NCBI RefSeq assembly: GCF_041276405.1
Contig: NZ_JBGGGT010000001.1
Span: 975,501 to 1,039,500 of the forward strand
Origin: Microvirga sp. TS319
Lineage (GTDB): Bacteria > Pseudomonadota > Alphaproteobacteria > Rhizobiales > Beijerinckiaceae
Direction of reading: 5' to 3'
DNA length: 64,000 nt
Numbering within the stretch: position 1 is the stretch's first letter; each line of letters starts with the position of its first letter. Under the pieces are notes generated by a model. That model made no database searches and was not told the origin of the DNA. It was given only the letters and a program-made list of their open reading frames with translations. Below are positions 9,965 through 18,981 of this stretch, in pieces. The position numbers and the translations under genes are program-made.

Positions 9965-11107
9965 ATGATGTCGGTTATCGTAGGGCCTTTCCCTCCGCCG
10001 ATCCAGGGAGCGGCAACTATAAATGCAAAGATATCTGATCACCTAACGGAACGTAGTGTCTTCCATCTCCGCGTAGATGTATCTCCCGGTACCCTTCAAA
10101 GAGGCTGCTCGTATCATGCTGAACGATGGACCAAGGTATTATATGGATTATATAAGTTTATAACCATAGGTATAGGCAAGAAATGGCCGCTCGGTAGTTG
10201 CCTTATCTCGGTTGATGGTGGACTTGGCATATACTACAACGTAATGTTTGCTACTGTAGCAAGATTACTCGGCATCAGGATATTCCTTTATCATCATAGC
10301 ACCAGCTACATTGTTAGGAGATTGCTCCCGGTATCTTTATTGATCAGAACGTCTGGAAAACGAGCTGTGCACGTAATGTGTAGTCATGTAATGGCTAAAG
10401 ATCTCGGTCGACGCTATTCCGTAAAAAGTCGATACATGGTGATCAATAATGCTGCTTGGGTGTCAGGGCTCCGCTATCGCAGCAGTCCGCCTGACTCTTC
10501 GTCAGTAACTCTAGGTTTTTTAAGTAATATAAGTGAGGATAAGGGCATATTGCGTGCGATAGATACTTTGCGGGAGCTTCTAAGAAGGAATGTCGACGCC
10601 CGGTTGTTGGTGGCTGGGGGCTTATCGGACGAACGCGCAGAATCAATCGTGCAGGCTGCAAAGGCTGAATTAGGGCGGCACTTCCAGTATCTTGGACCTA
10701 TCGGGACAAAGGAGAAAGAGCGCCTGCTAGAAACGATAAATTATTTTCTCTTCCCCTCGACATATGCACACGAAACCCAGTCTCTCGTTGTACCGGAAGC
10801 TCTTGCAGCAGGAGTACCAGTCATTGCTGTAGATCACAGATATGTGGGAGAGGTTGTCGGACTTGGTGGACACCTGGTCGCGGCCAACGACACCTACAGT
10901 TTGGAGGCTGCGAAATGGATCTTGGCCGGAGTCGGGAATGTGGCTCTGGAGCATTCACGACGCGCTAGCGCGCGAAACCAATTCTGCAAGCTTTCGGAAG
11001 AGTCACGAAATGACATTTCCAAGCTCGTGAATGCCTTATCTGGCCGTAACTCGGATGATGTACAGATTGGATTCGAAGCGGTTGGCTTTGATCGCACAGG
11101 TGGCTGA
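9965..11107 (+). CDS. Family 4 glycosyltransferase (GT-B fold)
   Basis: About 380 residues. The N-terminal Rossmann domain begins with VIVGPFPPPIQGAATIN, the acceptor-side glycine loop. The C-terminal half carries the donor-site pattern of GT4 enzymes: LGFLSNISEDKGI, the FPSTYAHETQSLVVPEALAAGVPVIA segment with the E-x7-E-like acidic pair, and GG further on. It would add one sugar to the lipid-linked repeat unit from an NDP-sugar. ATG 9965 or 9968 after GGAAAG is a likelier start than the in-frame TTG at 9911. The gene is visibly richer in A and T than the right half of the window, which fits transfer of this part of the locus. Confidence 0.82.
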   Translation: MMSVIVGPFPPPIQGAATINAKISDHLTERSVFHLRVDVSPGTLQRGCSYHAERWTKVLYGLYKFITIGIGKKWPLGSCLISVDGGLGIYYNVMFATVARLLGIRIFLYHHSTSYIVRRLLPVSLLIRTSGKRAVHVMCSHVMAKDLGRRYSVKSRYMVINNAAWVSGLRYRSSPPDSSSVTLGFLSNISEDKGILRAIDTLRELLRRNVDARLLVAGGLSDERAESIVQAAKAELGRHFQYLGPIGTKEKERLLETINYFLFPSTYAHETQSLVVPEALAAGVPVIAVDHRYVGEVVGLGGHLVAANDTYSLEAAKWILAGVGNVALEHSRRASARNQFCKLSEESRNDISKLVNALSGRNSDDVQIGFEAVGFDRTGG

Positions 11108-11395
11108 AGCATTCTTTCGCGGAGCGGATTCCGTTCGCCGTTAAAATGCGCACGAGCCAAAGAGAGGAGTCGTTTCCCGTGCAGGGAAACCGGCTCTGGC
11201 TGATATCGCCCAGTCAGTACGCCCCTAAAGGGTAATCCTCTTAGAAATTTCAAAGCAATAGAACTTTTGAAAGAATTCGATCACAGTCATTACACCCTCA
11301 TGCGCTGCTGCTTTGAAGAACAAGCGCGCAGGTTTTTCTAAAACAATGATGCGCCTTTGTTTACTCCATTCCGATAGATCAACGTGGAGATTTGC

Positions 11396-12151
11396 TTGAA
11401 ACACCCTAGCTTCTTAGCAAGGCGCCAGCCTGAAAGACTTGTAGGTGGGTTCGACCGGTTCGATGGAACTGTGCAGTTTTACCAGCGTGTACGGAGCCTA
11501 TTGGACGATGAAGCTACGGTACTGGATTTTGGCGCAGGGCGTGGCGTTTCGCACATAGATGATGATGTCCCGTATCGGAAAAACCTTAAAACTATCAAAG
11601 GTCACGTCAAAGAAGTGATTGGAGCGGATGTTGATCCGGTGGTTATGACGAATCCCTCCCTTGATCGCGCTGTTCATATTGGGCCGAATGGAGAAATTCC
11701 TCTTCATGATGCTTCGATAGACCTTATCCTTTCGGATTGGACATTTGAGCATATTCCCGATCCCGTAAGCACATCTCATGAACTTGACCGCGTTCTCAAG
11801 CCCGGCGGACGGATTTGTGCGCGAACGCCCAATCGCTATGGTTACATCGCTCTTTCAAACCAACTCATTCCTGATAGCCTCCGCAGGCGCGCCCTGAAAT
11901 CCGCGCAGCCCCATCGCAAAGAGGAGGATGTATTCCCGGCAGTATACAGGATGAACACAAAATCTGATCTATTGAAATTTTTCCCGTCCGAACGTTTCAA
12001 GCACTTCGTTTACACGTGGGATTCTTCGCCATCATATTATTTTGGAAGCAGATTCATGTTTTCGTTCTGGTCCACGATACACTGGTTAAGCCCTCCTGCT
12101 TTCAGGACCGTTCTCATGATTTTTATTCAGAAACGCGGCAATTTGCCGTGA
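11396..12151 (+). CDS. Class I SAM-dependent methyltransferase
   Basis: About 251 residues. The SAM-binding motif I is VLDFGAGRG. An acidic motif II follows (IGADVDP), and the post-motif DLILSDWTFEHIPDP with ELDRVLKPGGRI is the Methyltransf_11 pattern. It probably methylates a sugar or the chain end in polysaccharide synthesis, judging from neighbours only. The TTG at 11396 has GGAG six bases upstream. An in-frame GTG at 11384 is the other candidate. Flanking gaps of about 280 bases on each side hold nothing I can name. Confidence 0.78.
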   Translation: MKHPSFLARRQPERLVGGFDRFDGTVQFYQRVRSLLDDEATVLDFGAGRGVSHIDDDVPYRKNLKTIKGHVKEVIGADVDPVVMTNPSLDRAVHIGPNGEIPLHDASIDLILSDWTFEHIPDPVSTSHELDRVLKPGGRICARTPNRYGYIALSNQLIPDSLRRRALKSAQPHRKEEDVFPAVYRMNTKSDLLKFFPSERFKHFVYTWDSSPSYYFGSRFMFSFWSTIHWLSPPAFRTVLMIFIQKRGNLP

Positions 12152-12431
12152 GAGGGGACAGCAATAGCCTTTAGCGCCGCGAGGTTCGGAGTCATTGATA
12201 TTCCATCAACTATCTGCATGTGCACGGCACTCCACGTGTCACTTCGCACCGTCATGATACTCCTTACGTCGAACTCGCAGGGCATGCTTTTCAAGAGCGC
12301 GTTCGAATGTGCAACCGGCCAATTGTAGCGGCCAGTTGCGCGACGGACCTTGACCTGGGAGTACTGATGGCGGAACGCACTTTTGACACCAGGGCCGTGT
12401 TGCCACACATAGTCCGGTAGGATCTGTACAG

Positions 12432-13772
12432 ATGAAATTGCGGACTAAGAATCTAGTGTTTCCCCCAATAGGGGGCATGCGCAAGCCAATCATCAGCCGC
12501 ATCAATTCTCTTCCTATAATCGCGAGTGCTTTCATAGTATATTGTTTTCTAATGATAGCCGTTATTGCGTTTGTAGAAGTTGATCCAGAGACGAGATACG
12601 AGTTGATCGTCACCGGTGAGGCAACCAATTCACTTCTGCAGCTGATAGCCGTTGCTATTGTTTTTGGGGCATTCTTGATTGCTACAGCAAAACGAGTCTT
12701 CGGGCCCGCGTTGCGCCGCGAGTTTCTGATCTACCTTTCCATTGGAGTGTTGGCTGTGACAGCGGGGCTCGGTGGGATAGGAAACGACGGCTTCTTTATG
12801 CAAAACGTCCAGTTAGTAATGACCCTCGGCTTCTTCATGATGGCTAGGGTATTCTGGCTGCTCCCGAGCGAAAATGTAGCTCGCTGTCTTCGTCTGATCT
12901 CCTGGGCTTTGTATGGTCTGTTGGTAGGGATCGTGCTGGTCAGGGGGCTCCCCGACAGCAGGTGGTACGGAATGCTTCAGCCAAACCATTTTGGGAGATA
13001 CGCCTTTGTCGCCTTAGGGCTGCACACCTTGTCACGGAAGCGAATCTCGCCGCCCTTTGCTGCTTTAGCAGTTGCCTTCTGTCTGCTGGTTTCAGCAAGA
13101 ACGGTCCTTGGTGGCGTTGTCGCATTTACTGCTATGTGTCTCTTCTTCCCTTCAATGGTACGGGGCATTGTGTTTGCAGTTGCTGGTGCCATGGTGGGAT
13201 TTGTCTTGCTGGGAAGCGCGGTCGTCTTCGACTTCATCAACGCCGATGTATTGCTGGATGTCTTTGAGCTCACAAGCGACGAACGAGGGTTCGGATCAGG
13301 TTTTACCGGACGCGCAGATGTATGGGCAAGTTTCTTATCGCAAATTGACGGGTTTATTTTCTACGGGCTTGGCTTTAGGTCGCAGCGCTATATTGATGTC
13401 GTTGTTCACAGTGGTATCTTGTCATATTTCTTGGACTTCGGCCTCATTCCCGGTCTCATCATTCTGTTAGTCGTAATAGCACGGTCGCTCTGGCTACTAT
13501 ACAATGGCCGAGCTTACGGGGATTCTCAAGGGTGGGTAGCAGGTGCGTTCTGCATAACAACGCTTCTGATCCAATGCCTTGAACCCGATAACTTGAATAT
13601 CGGCTTTCTAGGGTCGCTCGTGTTTCTCCTAGTCCTGGCCTATCAAGTGCCGTGCAGAGACGCACTGCCACCGCAAACCTTCGATTCTGCGGGTAGGAGA
13701 TCCATTGTCGGCAAATCGCGTTGGTTGGGCCGGTGTGCGTTCGGGAGTCGTTTTGAACGATTGCGCTATTAG
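12432..13772 (+). CDS. O-antigen polymerase/ligase family membrane protein (Wzy-like)
   Basis: A 446-residue polytopic membrane protein with about ten hydrophobic segments. Between late helices sits the large periplasmic loop typical of Wzy_C proteins, with TGRADVWASFL (the GR-x-x-x-W element) and a downstream His (VVHSGILSYFLDFG). It would join flipped repeat units at the periplasmic face. The C-terminal 40 residues are basic and cytoplasmic. The beta-helix gene starts nine bases later, so the two are likely one transcript. Confidence 0.78.
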   Translation: MKLRTKNLVFPPIGGMRKPIISRINSLPIIASAFIVYCFLMIAVIAFVEVDPETRYELIVTGEATNSLLQLIAVAIVFGAFLIATAKRVFGPALRREFLIYLSIGVLAVTAGLGGIGNDGFFMQNVQLVMTLGFFMMARVFWLLPSENVARCLRLISWALYGLLVGIVLVRGLPDSRWYGMLQPNHFGRYAFVALGLHTLSRKRISPPFAALAVAFCLLVSARTVLGGVVAFTAMCLFFPSMVRGIVFAVAGAMVGFVLLGSAVVFDFINADVLLDVFELTSDERGFGSGFTGRADVWASFLSQIDGFIFYGLGFRSQRYIDVVVHSGILSYFLDFGLIPGLIILLVVIARSLWLLYNGRAYGDSQGWVAGAFCITTLLIQCLEPDNLNIGFLGSLVFLLVLAYQVPCRDALPPQTFDSAGRRSIVGKSRWLGRCAFGSRFERLRY

Positions 13773-13781
13773 GAGTTCCGT

Positions 13782-15215
13782 ATGCTGACACGGCGAAGCC
13801 TGGTTCATGGTCTCAGCGCTATGTCGGCTAGTCTAAGCGCGCGAGCGCAGCACCCGGGGTTTATTGTCCCCGACCTGGCAGCTATTGGCAGCGCCACTGC
13901 TGCGTTACAAGCAGCTCATGACTATTGCTGGAATGCGGGAAGGGTCAGAGGTGGGGTACTCTTGCTGCCTCGGGAGTATGAGATTGACGACCCTGACCGA
14001 GACGGAGTCGGTCTCCGATGGATGGAAGGTGTACCGCTCGTTGGTGCTGGGCTTGCCTCAAAGCTGACGACGCGGGAGCCCAACATTACTATACTTCGGA
14101 GGATCGGTGCGCCTGTAAGCGGGAAAGGCTTTTTCCGGGACTTCAGCATCGATGGTGCAGAGCTTGCCAAGACATGCCTGGAGATGTTCGGCGGGACTTA
14201 CGACGAGGTACAGAACGTGAGCCTTCAGCGCGCTCATCGACCTTTGGTGATAGACGCCTCCCAGAACCTAACCCTCCGAAATGTTGCCGTAGAGAGGGCG
14301 ACTGAGTATAACATCACGGTATTGAACGGAGCTGGATCAGTCACCTTTGATCATTGTTGGGCGAATTTCGGCGGCATAGGTCACGTCTATATTGGCAATG
14401 ACCCAAACTACCCTGGATGGGAGTTGGGTCCCGGAACATTTGAAGAGTTGAATGCTGCCTATCGCGTCCCATCACTGATCAAGTTCGTTGGGGGCGTATA
14501 TGAGCGTGAGCTCGTAGCGGGGCGTTTGCGGTGCTCAATCAGAATTGACGTTGGTGAAAACATAATTGCACAGGGGGGAACCGAGTTCTGGGCTGCGAGC
14601 ACAAGTGAGACCATCGTCGATAACGGCAGATTCCGGGCACGGGCAGCATTCTCATCGCCAAATTCGTTTGTGGTTACCGGCACGAACGCTCTCGGTCGCA
14701 TTCTACCCGGTCGCTTGGTTCGGGTGTATGCGACAGACGTGTATGACGGATTCGGGGTTATTGAGGCTGTCTCCGAACGAGGGCAGGGGACAGTGGCGGT
14801 GACGGTGCGGATGGGAGACGGAGAGTCCATACCGTTGCTTACAAGCTGGGTCGAGTTCGGCCGCTCTGATGACCTCCGTGCGTGGCACACCACAGGCAAA
14901 GCCGAGCCCCGGATAGGACCGAGTGCCACGAGATTACGGGACGTATATTTCTACGGAGGTGAGCTTAAAGAGCCATCCATTCGGAACGGAGGAGAAAATA
15001 CAATCATAGACGGTGCGATGTTCCTAGCCTGCCACGGTGACTGGGTGGAAACAGGCGAGACGATCAATATAATTCGGCCGAACGGGACCCTGAGATCCGG
15101 TCGGCTTGTGGCTCGGCACATTCTAGGGGAGGCAGTGGGTCGCAATTCCATCATTTTTGATCCCCTAGCTGGCGAGCAGAAACCAACGCAGGGACGCACT
15201 ATCTCAGCCAAATAG
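13782..15215 (+). CDS. Tat-exported parallel beta-helix protein (pectate-lyase-like fold)
   Basis: A 477-residue protein. The N-terminus has a twin-arginine signal (RRSLVHGL, then a short Ala/Ser-rich stretch ending in ARA near residue 23). The following region (IGSATAALQAAHDYCW, GGVLLLPREYEI) is the start seen in pectate-lyase-3-type right-handed beta-helix proteins. Repeated short strands continue to about residue 200. The second half (about 280-380) has a different beta-rich insertion before the helix resumes. Candidate roles are lyase, hydrolase or epimerase acting on the polysaccharide made here. I see no conserved catalytic set that decides. Position directly after Wzy supports a role in processing the polymer. 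Confidence 0.68.
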   Translation: MLTRRSLVHGLSAMSASLSARAQHPGFIVPDLAAIGSATAALQAAHDYCWNAGRVRGGVLLLPREYEIDDPDRDGVGLRWMEGVPLVGAGLASKLTTREPNITILRRIGAPVSGKGFFRDFSIDGAELAKTCLEMFGGTYDEVQNVSLQRAHRPLVIDASQNLTLRNVAVERATEYNITVLNGAGSVTFDHCWANFGGIGHVYIGNDPNYPGWELGPGTFEELNAAYRVPSLIKFVGGVYERELVAGRLRCSIRIDVGENIIAQGGTEFWAASTSETIVDNGRFRARAAFSSPNSFVVTGTNALGRILPGRLVRVYATDVYDGFGVIEAVSERGQGTVAVTVRMGDGESIPLLTSWVEFGRSDDLRAWHTTGKAEPRIGPSATRLRDVYFYGGELKEPSIRNGGENTIIDGAMFLACHGDWVETGETINIIRPNGTLRSGRLVARHILGEAVGRNSIIFDPLAGEQKPTQGRTISAK

Positions 15216-15246
15216 AACCAAGAATGACCGCGGTTCGCTACATAAA

Positions 15247-15277
15247 AGGCAGTCAACATCGCTTTGCCTGACTGCCT
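15247..15277 (+). terminator. Stem-loop after the beta-helix gene
   Basis: Perfect 9-base arms AGGCAGTCA and TGACTGCCT around a 13-base loop, 32 bases after the stop codon. It has no T-run on the plus strand, so it is either a weak terminator or an mRNA-stabilising hairpin. Confidence 0.5.
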
Positions 15278-15403
15278 GAGCCTGAGCCTATACCGCACCG
15301 AGTAGGACGCGCACTGAATGGCCTCACCCTAACGAAGAGGCCTATTCCAGCTGAAGCTCACGAGTTCCGGCTGCGGCGAAAGCTATGAGAGAAGAAGTGT
15401 AGC

Positions 15404-15597
15404 GTGTGGAACTCCGAACTCAATCCGATCGAACAGCTCTTTTCCAAGCTTAAGGTGCTGCTGCGAAAAGCGGCGCACGTAGCAAGAAGGCAATCTGGGC
15501 TACCATCGGAGAACTGCTCGATGCGTTCCCGTCCGAGGAATGCTGTAATTACATCAGAACTGCGGATATGGGCCCCTCTCAATCGAATCTGCTCTAG
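15404..15597 (+). pseudogene. 3' remnant of an IS630-type transposase
   Basis: The stretch SELNPIEQLFSKLKVLLRKAA is the DDE C-terminus of IS630-family transposases, with the last catalytic Glu in NPIEQ. One base further the frame shifts. The other frame then reads KAIWATIGELLDAF, PSEECCNYIRTA and a TAG at 15595-15597, which is the expected end of the same protein. So this is the last third of the transposase with at least one frameshift. The 5' part is gone. It meets the DUF6429 remnant tail to tail. Confidence 0.75.
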
Positions 15598-15787
15598 GCT
15601 TTCTGCAGCTCTGCATCCGTGAGGACCACGACTTTGGTCTTGTTGACCGGGTCGGCGATGAGGCCGTTCTCGTGGAGCCGTTCTATCGTTACCCCGTTGA
15701 AGCCCTCCCAAGCCCAGCGCTCGTCATGCAGCCTCAGCCACATCAGGCGAGAACTTCCTCGTCGAACTTGTCGGAGCCAACCTCCAT
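15595..15787 (-). pseudogene. DUF6429 small protein, frameshifted
   Basis: Read on the minus strand from ATG 15787: MEVGSDKFDEEVLA, then a one-base shift into LMWLRLHDERWAWEGF, followed by ERLHENGLIADPVNK, VVLTDAELQKA and a TAG. This order is what I know of DUF6429 proteins, roughly 65-75-residue proteins that often sit beside transposase genes in rhizobia. A single missing base breaks the frame near 15746. Its function is unknown. Confidence 0.68.
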
Positions 15788-16536
15788 GCCGCCACTTGGC
15801 CATACCACAACCGAGGATTCCGCGAGCCTCGGCAGACGCCTGACTAGCAGGCGGACCGCACAGCGTTTCTGCCGGGGGATAATGATTGGACGTTAACACA
15901 TTCACACCAGGGCAATCGAACGACAATAGTTCGTTGAGTATATGTACGAGGATTATTATGTTTCCCGCATGGTAGCGCCTGCGATGAAAGTGATAACCTA
16001 CGAGTAGATCCCCCTGCAGGCAACCGCGCTTGGCGACGTGCTTTTCTGAGCACATGCTCCGGGCTGGATTATCGAAAAACTTGGAGCGAAACTCTGCTAT
16101 CCACTTCGCCCCCATATAGCTCATAAGTGCTACTATAAGAACTTCTGAGGTATGCTTACTACTAACTACGTTGAATAGCTGCTAGGAAGATTCAATCCTT
16201 ACCTTGAGATGTACTGTCCTGATCCTAACAGTGAAGCGTAGGACGACAAATGTTCTACGACTCCGAAGGGGCGGCAATCATGCAGGCTCAGAAAATTCAG
16301 ACCCGAGGTGCAATCTCATGAATGCTCAGGAGAGTCTGCTGCTAAAGCACCTAGTGCATGGTCCACATTCGAGAAGCGCGAGCCCCCTGTGTAGAAGTGA
16401 GTTTTACGAAATGTGTCTCATCATCAATGAATTACGCCACGTTGCAACGTAAAATGAACTCTAGTCAGCCGAATTAAACAGTGGGTGAGAGTTCGCTCAG
16501 GATCACATCAATTCAAGACACCTTGGGGGTGATATC
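15788..16536. other. Gene-free stretch
   Basis: About 750 bases with only short, motif-free frames. It is more AT-rich and probably degraded. The promoter of the epimerase gene must lie near its right end. Confidence 0.45.
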
Positions 16537-17568
16537 ATGCGCATCTTAGTAGCCGGGGGGGCAGGCTTTATCGGTTCGCATCTCGTTGATCGCCTGCTGC
16601 TTCGAAAGGATTGTACCGAGCTGCTCGTTGTCGATAATTTCTGGACTGGTCGACGTTCGAACCTGTCTCACATCACGGATCCGCGTCTTCGGGTCTTAGA
16701 GGCAGATGCCGAGCGTCTCCCCGACGTTGGAAAGTTTGACGAGATTTACCATCTCGCGTCACCAGCATCGCCACCATGGTACATGCAAGAGCCGCTGCGT
16801 ACGATCAAAGCGAATGTACTTGGAGCGCTCCGGTTGCTGGATGTGCTGCAACCAGGAGGCCTGATAGCCTTCACGTCCACCTCTGAGGTCTACGGCGACC
16901 CTCTGGTGACGCCTCAGCCTGAGTCCTACCGCGGCTCCGTAGATTGCACTGGCCCACGGTCGTCCTACGATGAGAGCAAGCGATGTGTCGAGGCGCTCCT
17001 CTTCGAGGCGCGACGAATACACGGAACACGGATAAAGGTCGTGCGTCTTTTCAACGTATTTGGCCCTCGGATCCGCCCGGACGACGGTCGGGCGGTATCT
17101 AATTTCATCTCGCAGGCTCTCAGAGGTGAGCCAATCACGGTATATGGGAATGGTCTTCAGACGCGGAGCTGGGGCTACATCGATGACATCATCGATGGCC
17201 TCGCGCGATTTTTCTGGCAGCAACCCAGCGAATATCCGGGTCCGCTCAACTTGGGCAATGATCGCGAAATTCCCGTAATTGAAGTGGCACGTTATGTCCA
17301 AAAGCATTTTCCGAGCAGTCCGATTGTTCATCTGCAACCTGTCCCACAGGATCCAACCAATCGCCGGCCCGACCTGACGATCGCCAATCGCGAGCTCCCT
17401 GGCTGGTCATGTCGAGTTCCCTATGAAAATGGCGTAGACAAAGTTATTGCCTGGTTCCGTAGCAACGAAGAATTTGCTTCGGATGGCCCCGTTCGGCAGT
17501 TCTCCGTTGAACTTGAAGCGCCTCACCAAATGGATGGAAAATTTTCCGTCCAATCAGTCACGCATTGA
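16537..17568 (+). CDS. NAD-dependent sugar epimerase, UDP-glucuronate decarboxylase type
   Basis: A 343-residue short-chain dehydrogenase (extended type). The NAD-binding glycine motif is GGAGFIGSHL at residues 7-16. The substrate region HLASPASPPWY, then TSTSEVYGDP, and the catalytic YDESK (Tyr and Lys) near 145 follow the pattern of UDP-xylose synthases. RLFNVFGPR and SWGYIDDIIDG complete the family outline. It would turn UDP-glucuronate into UDP-xylose or a 4-keto intermediate and so supply a sugar for the locus. A related UDP-sugar 4-epimerase is the main alternative. GGGGGTGA lies six bases before the ATG. The C-terminal 30 residues go beyond the usual family end. Confidence 0.82.
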   Translation: MRILVAGGAGFIGSHLVDRLLLRKDCTELLVVDNFWTGRRSNLSHITDPRLRVLEADAERLPDVGKFDEIYHLASPASPPWYMQEPLRTIKANVLGALRLLDVLQPGGLIAFTSTSEVYGDPLVTPQPESYRGSVDCTGPRSSYDESKRCVEALLFEARRIHGTRIKVVRLFNVFGPRIRPDDGRAVSNFISQALRGEPITVYGNGLQTRSWGYIDDIIDGLARFFWQQPSEYPGPLNLGNDREIPVIEVARYVQKHFPSSPIVHLQPVPQDPTNRRPDLTIANRELPGWSCRVPYENGVDKVIAWFRSNEEFASDGPVRQFSVELEAPHQMDGKFSVQSVTH

Positions 17569-17606
17569 ATCTCCGTTTACGATAGCACCGACATTTTGCT
17601 GATCAG

Positions 17607-18698
17607 ATGCCGAACGAGCCTATAGATCAAAATCAAAGCAGATCTGCATCCGTCATCATTCCGGCCTACAATGCGGAGCGGTTCCTGGAGCGAACCCTGC
17701 GATCTGTTCTGGCTCAGGATTATGAGGACTTTGAGGTCATAGTTGTCGACGATGGCTCGACTGATAGTACAAATGATATTGCCTCGAAGTACAGCAAAAT
17801 CGACCACAGAGTGCGCCTTATCTCGACCTCTAATAGCGGGGTTGCGGCAGCGCGCAATACCGGTATCTTTGCAGCAAAATCTGAATTTATCGCGTTCTTG
17901 GATGCAGATGATCTCTGGCATCCTGCCAAGTTGCGCTTGCAGATATCAAGCCTGTGCGACAAGCCCGAATGCGCTGCAGCTTACACTTGGCACCTCGAAA
18001 TTGATGAGAATGACGACGTGCTGCGCCCATATGATAACTGGCAGTTCGACGGGTATATTCTCTGCAGACATCTTTGTACATGGCCGGTAGGCAACGGCAG
18101 CACGCTGGTTGTCCGGCGCCAAGCAGCACTCGCAATCGGGGGATTCGATACCGATTTCGTCAAGCGCGATTGCGGAGGGGCCGAAGATCTCGACTTTGAA
18201 TTGCGCCTAGCGGAGAAATACAAATTTACTTGCGTGCCCAATTTCCTCGTTGGCTACCGAAAGTACGATGGCGCTATGTCTAGCAACGGCGAGAGAATGG
18301 CCAGGTCCGCTGTTCTGGCAGTCAGTAGAGCTCTTGAACGAAATCCCGCGTTGCCGTCTAAATGCGCAAAGGAAGCGAGAACCAAAGTCCTAAGATATGC
18401 CGCCGGTGCATGCGGCCTGTCTGTTGTATCTCTGCGGTATATGCTCCCGCTTTTTAAGCTCGACATCTATTATGGTTTCCGGGCCGTTGCCGCGAAGGGG
18501 CGCTTCATTTTAAACTTTCTGCTGCAGAGCGGTGTACGCCCAGACCAGAAGCAAGGCGCGGTTAAGTTTTATGGATGGGCCAATCATCAAAGTCAGAACA
18601 CCAGCAGGCTGCCGTGCAGACACTTAGATCAGCTTAGGAAGTACGATCAGATGCTTGAGCTCGAATGGAGTAAGCCTTGGGATGAGGGTGCATGTTAG
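17607..18698 (+). CDS. Family 2 glycosyltransferase
   Basis: A 363-residue GT-A enzyme. The N-terminal domain has SVIIPAYNAERFLERTL, VVDDGSTDST, NSGVAAARNTG and the metal-binding DADD (FLDADDLWHP) in the standard GT2 order. A later GGAEDLDFELRL gives the ED acidic motif. The last 120 residues are a variable acceptor-side extension without clear membrane helices. It starts 38 bases after the epimerase gene and is probably co-transcribed with it. Confidence 0.87.
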   Translation: MPNEPIDQNQSRSASVIIPAYNAERFLERTLRSVLAQDYEDFEVIVVDDGSTDSTNDIASKYSKIDHRVRLISTSNSGVAAARNTGIFAAKSEFIAFLDADDLWHPAKLRLQISSLCDKPECAAAYTWHLEIDENDDVLRPYDNWQFDGYILCRHLCTWPVGNGSTLVVRRQAALAIGGFDTDFVKRDCGGAEDLDFELRLAEKYKFTCVPNFLVGYRKYDGAMSSNGERMARSAVLAVSRALERNPALPSKCAKEARTKVLRYAAGACGLSVVSLRYMLPLFKLDIYYGFRAVAAKGRFILNFLLQSGVRPDQKQGAVKFYGWANHQSQNTSRLPCRHLDQLRKYDQMLELEWSKPWDEGAC

Positions 18699-18981
18699 CC
18701 ATATCGTAAAAGGTCAGATGGAGGGAGGATGTTCATCCGCACGAGGCAAAAGCTGAAAATATATCCCTCCTGCAAGTACATTCCCTCCAGTAGTTTACGT
18801 CTCTCGGGGATGTTTCTACTCGACATTCGCCTTAGCACAAGTGAGAGCTGTATCAGTTATGCTAATGTAGCAGAATCAGTGCTGGCGGCTCCATCACCTC
18901 CCTTGCACCTTCCTTGGACTTAGGGTTGGGTTCTCATTAGCCCCGTGGATCTTTCGACGCCCACCAAATTGGACCGCTGTG

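Noticed and set aside
15358..15711. 117-residue minus-strand frame across the IS630/DUF6429 remnants
   Set aside because: Its sequence is explained by the antisense of the IS630 end plus out-of-frame DUF6429 sequence.
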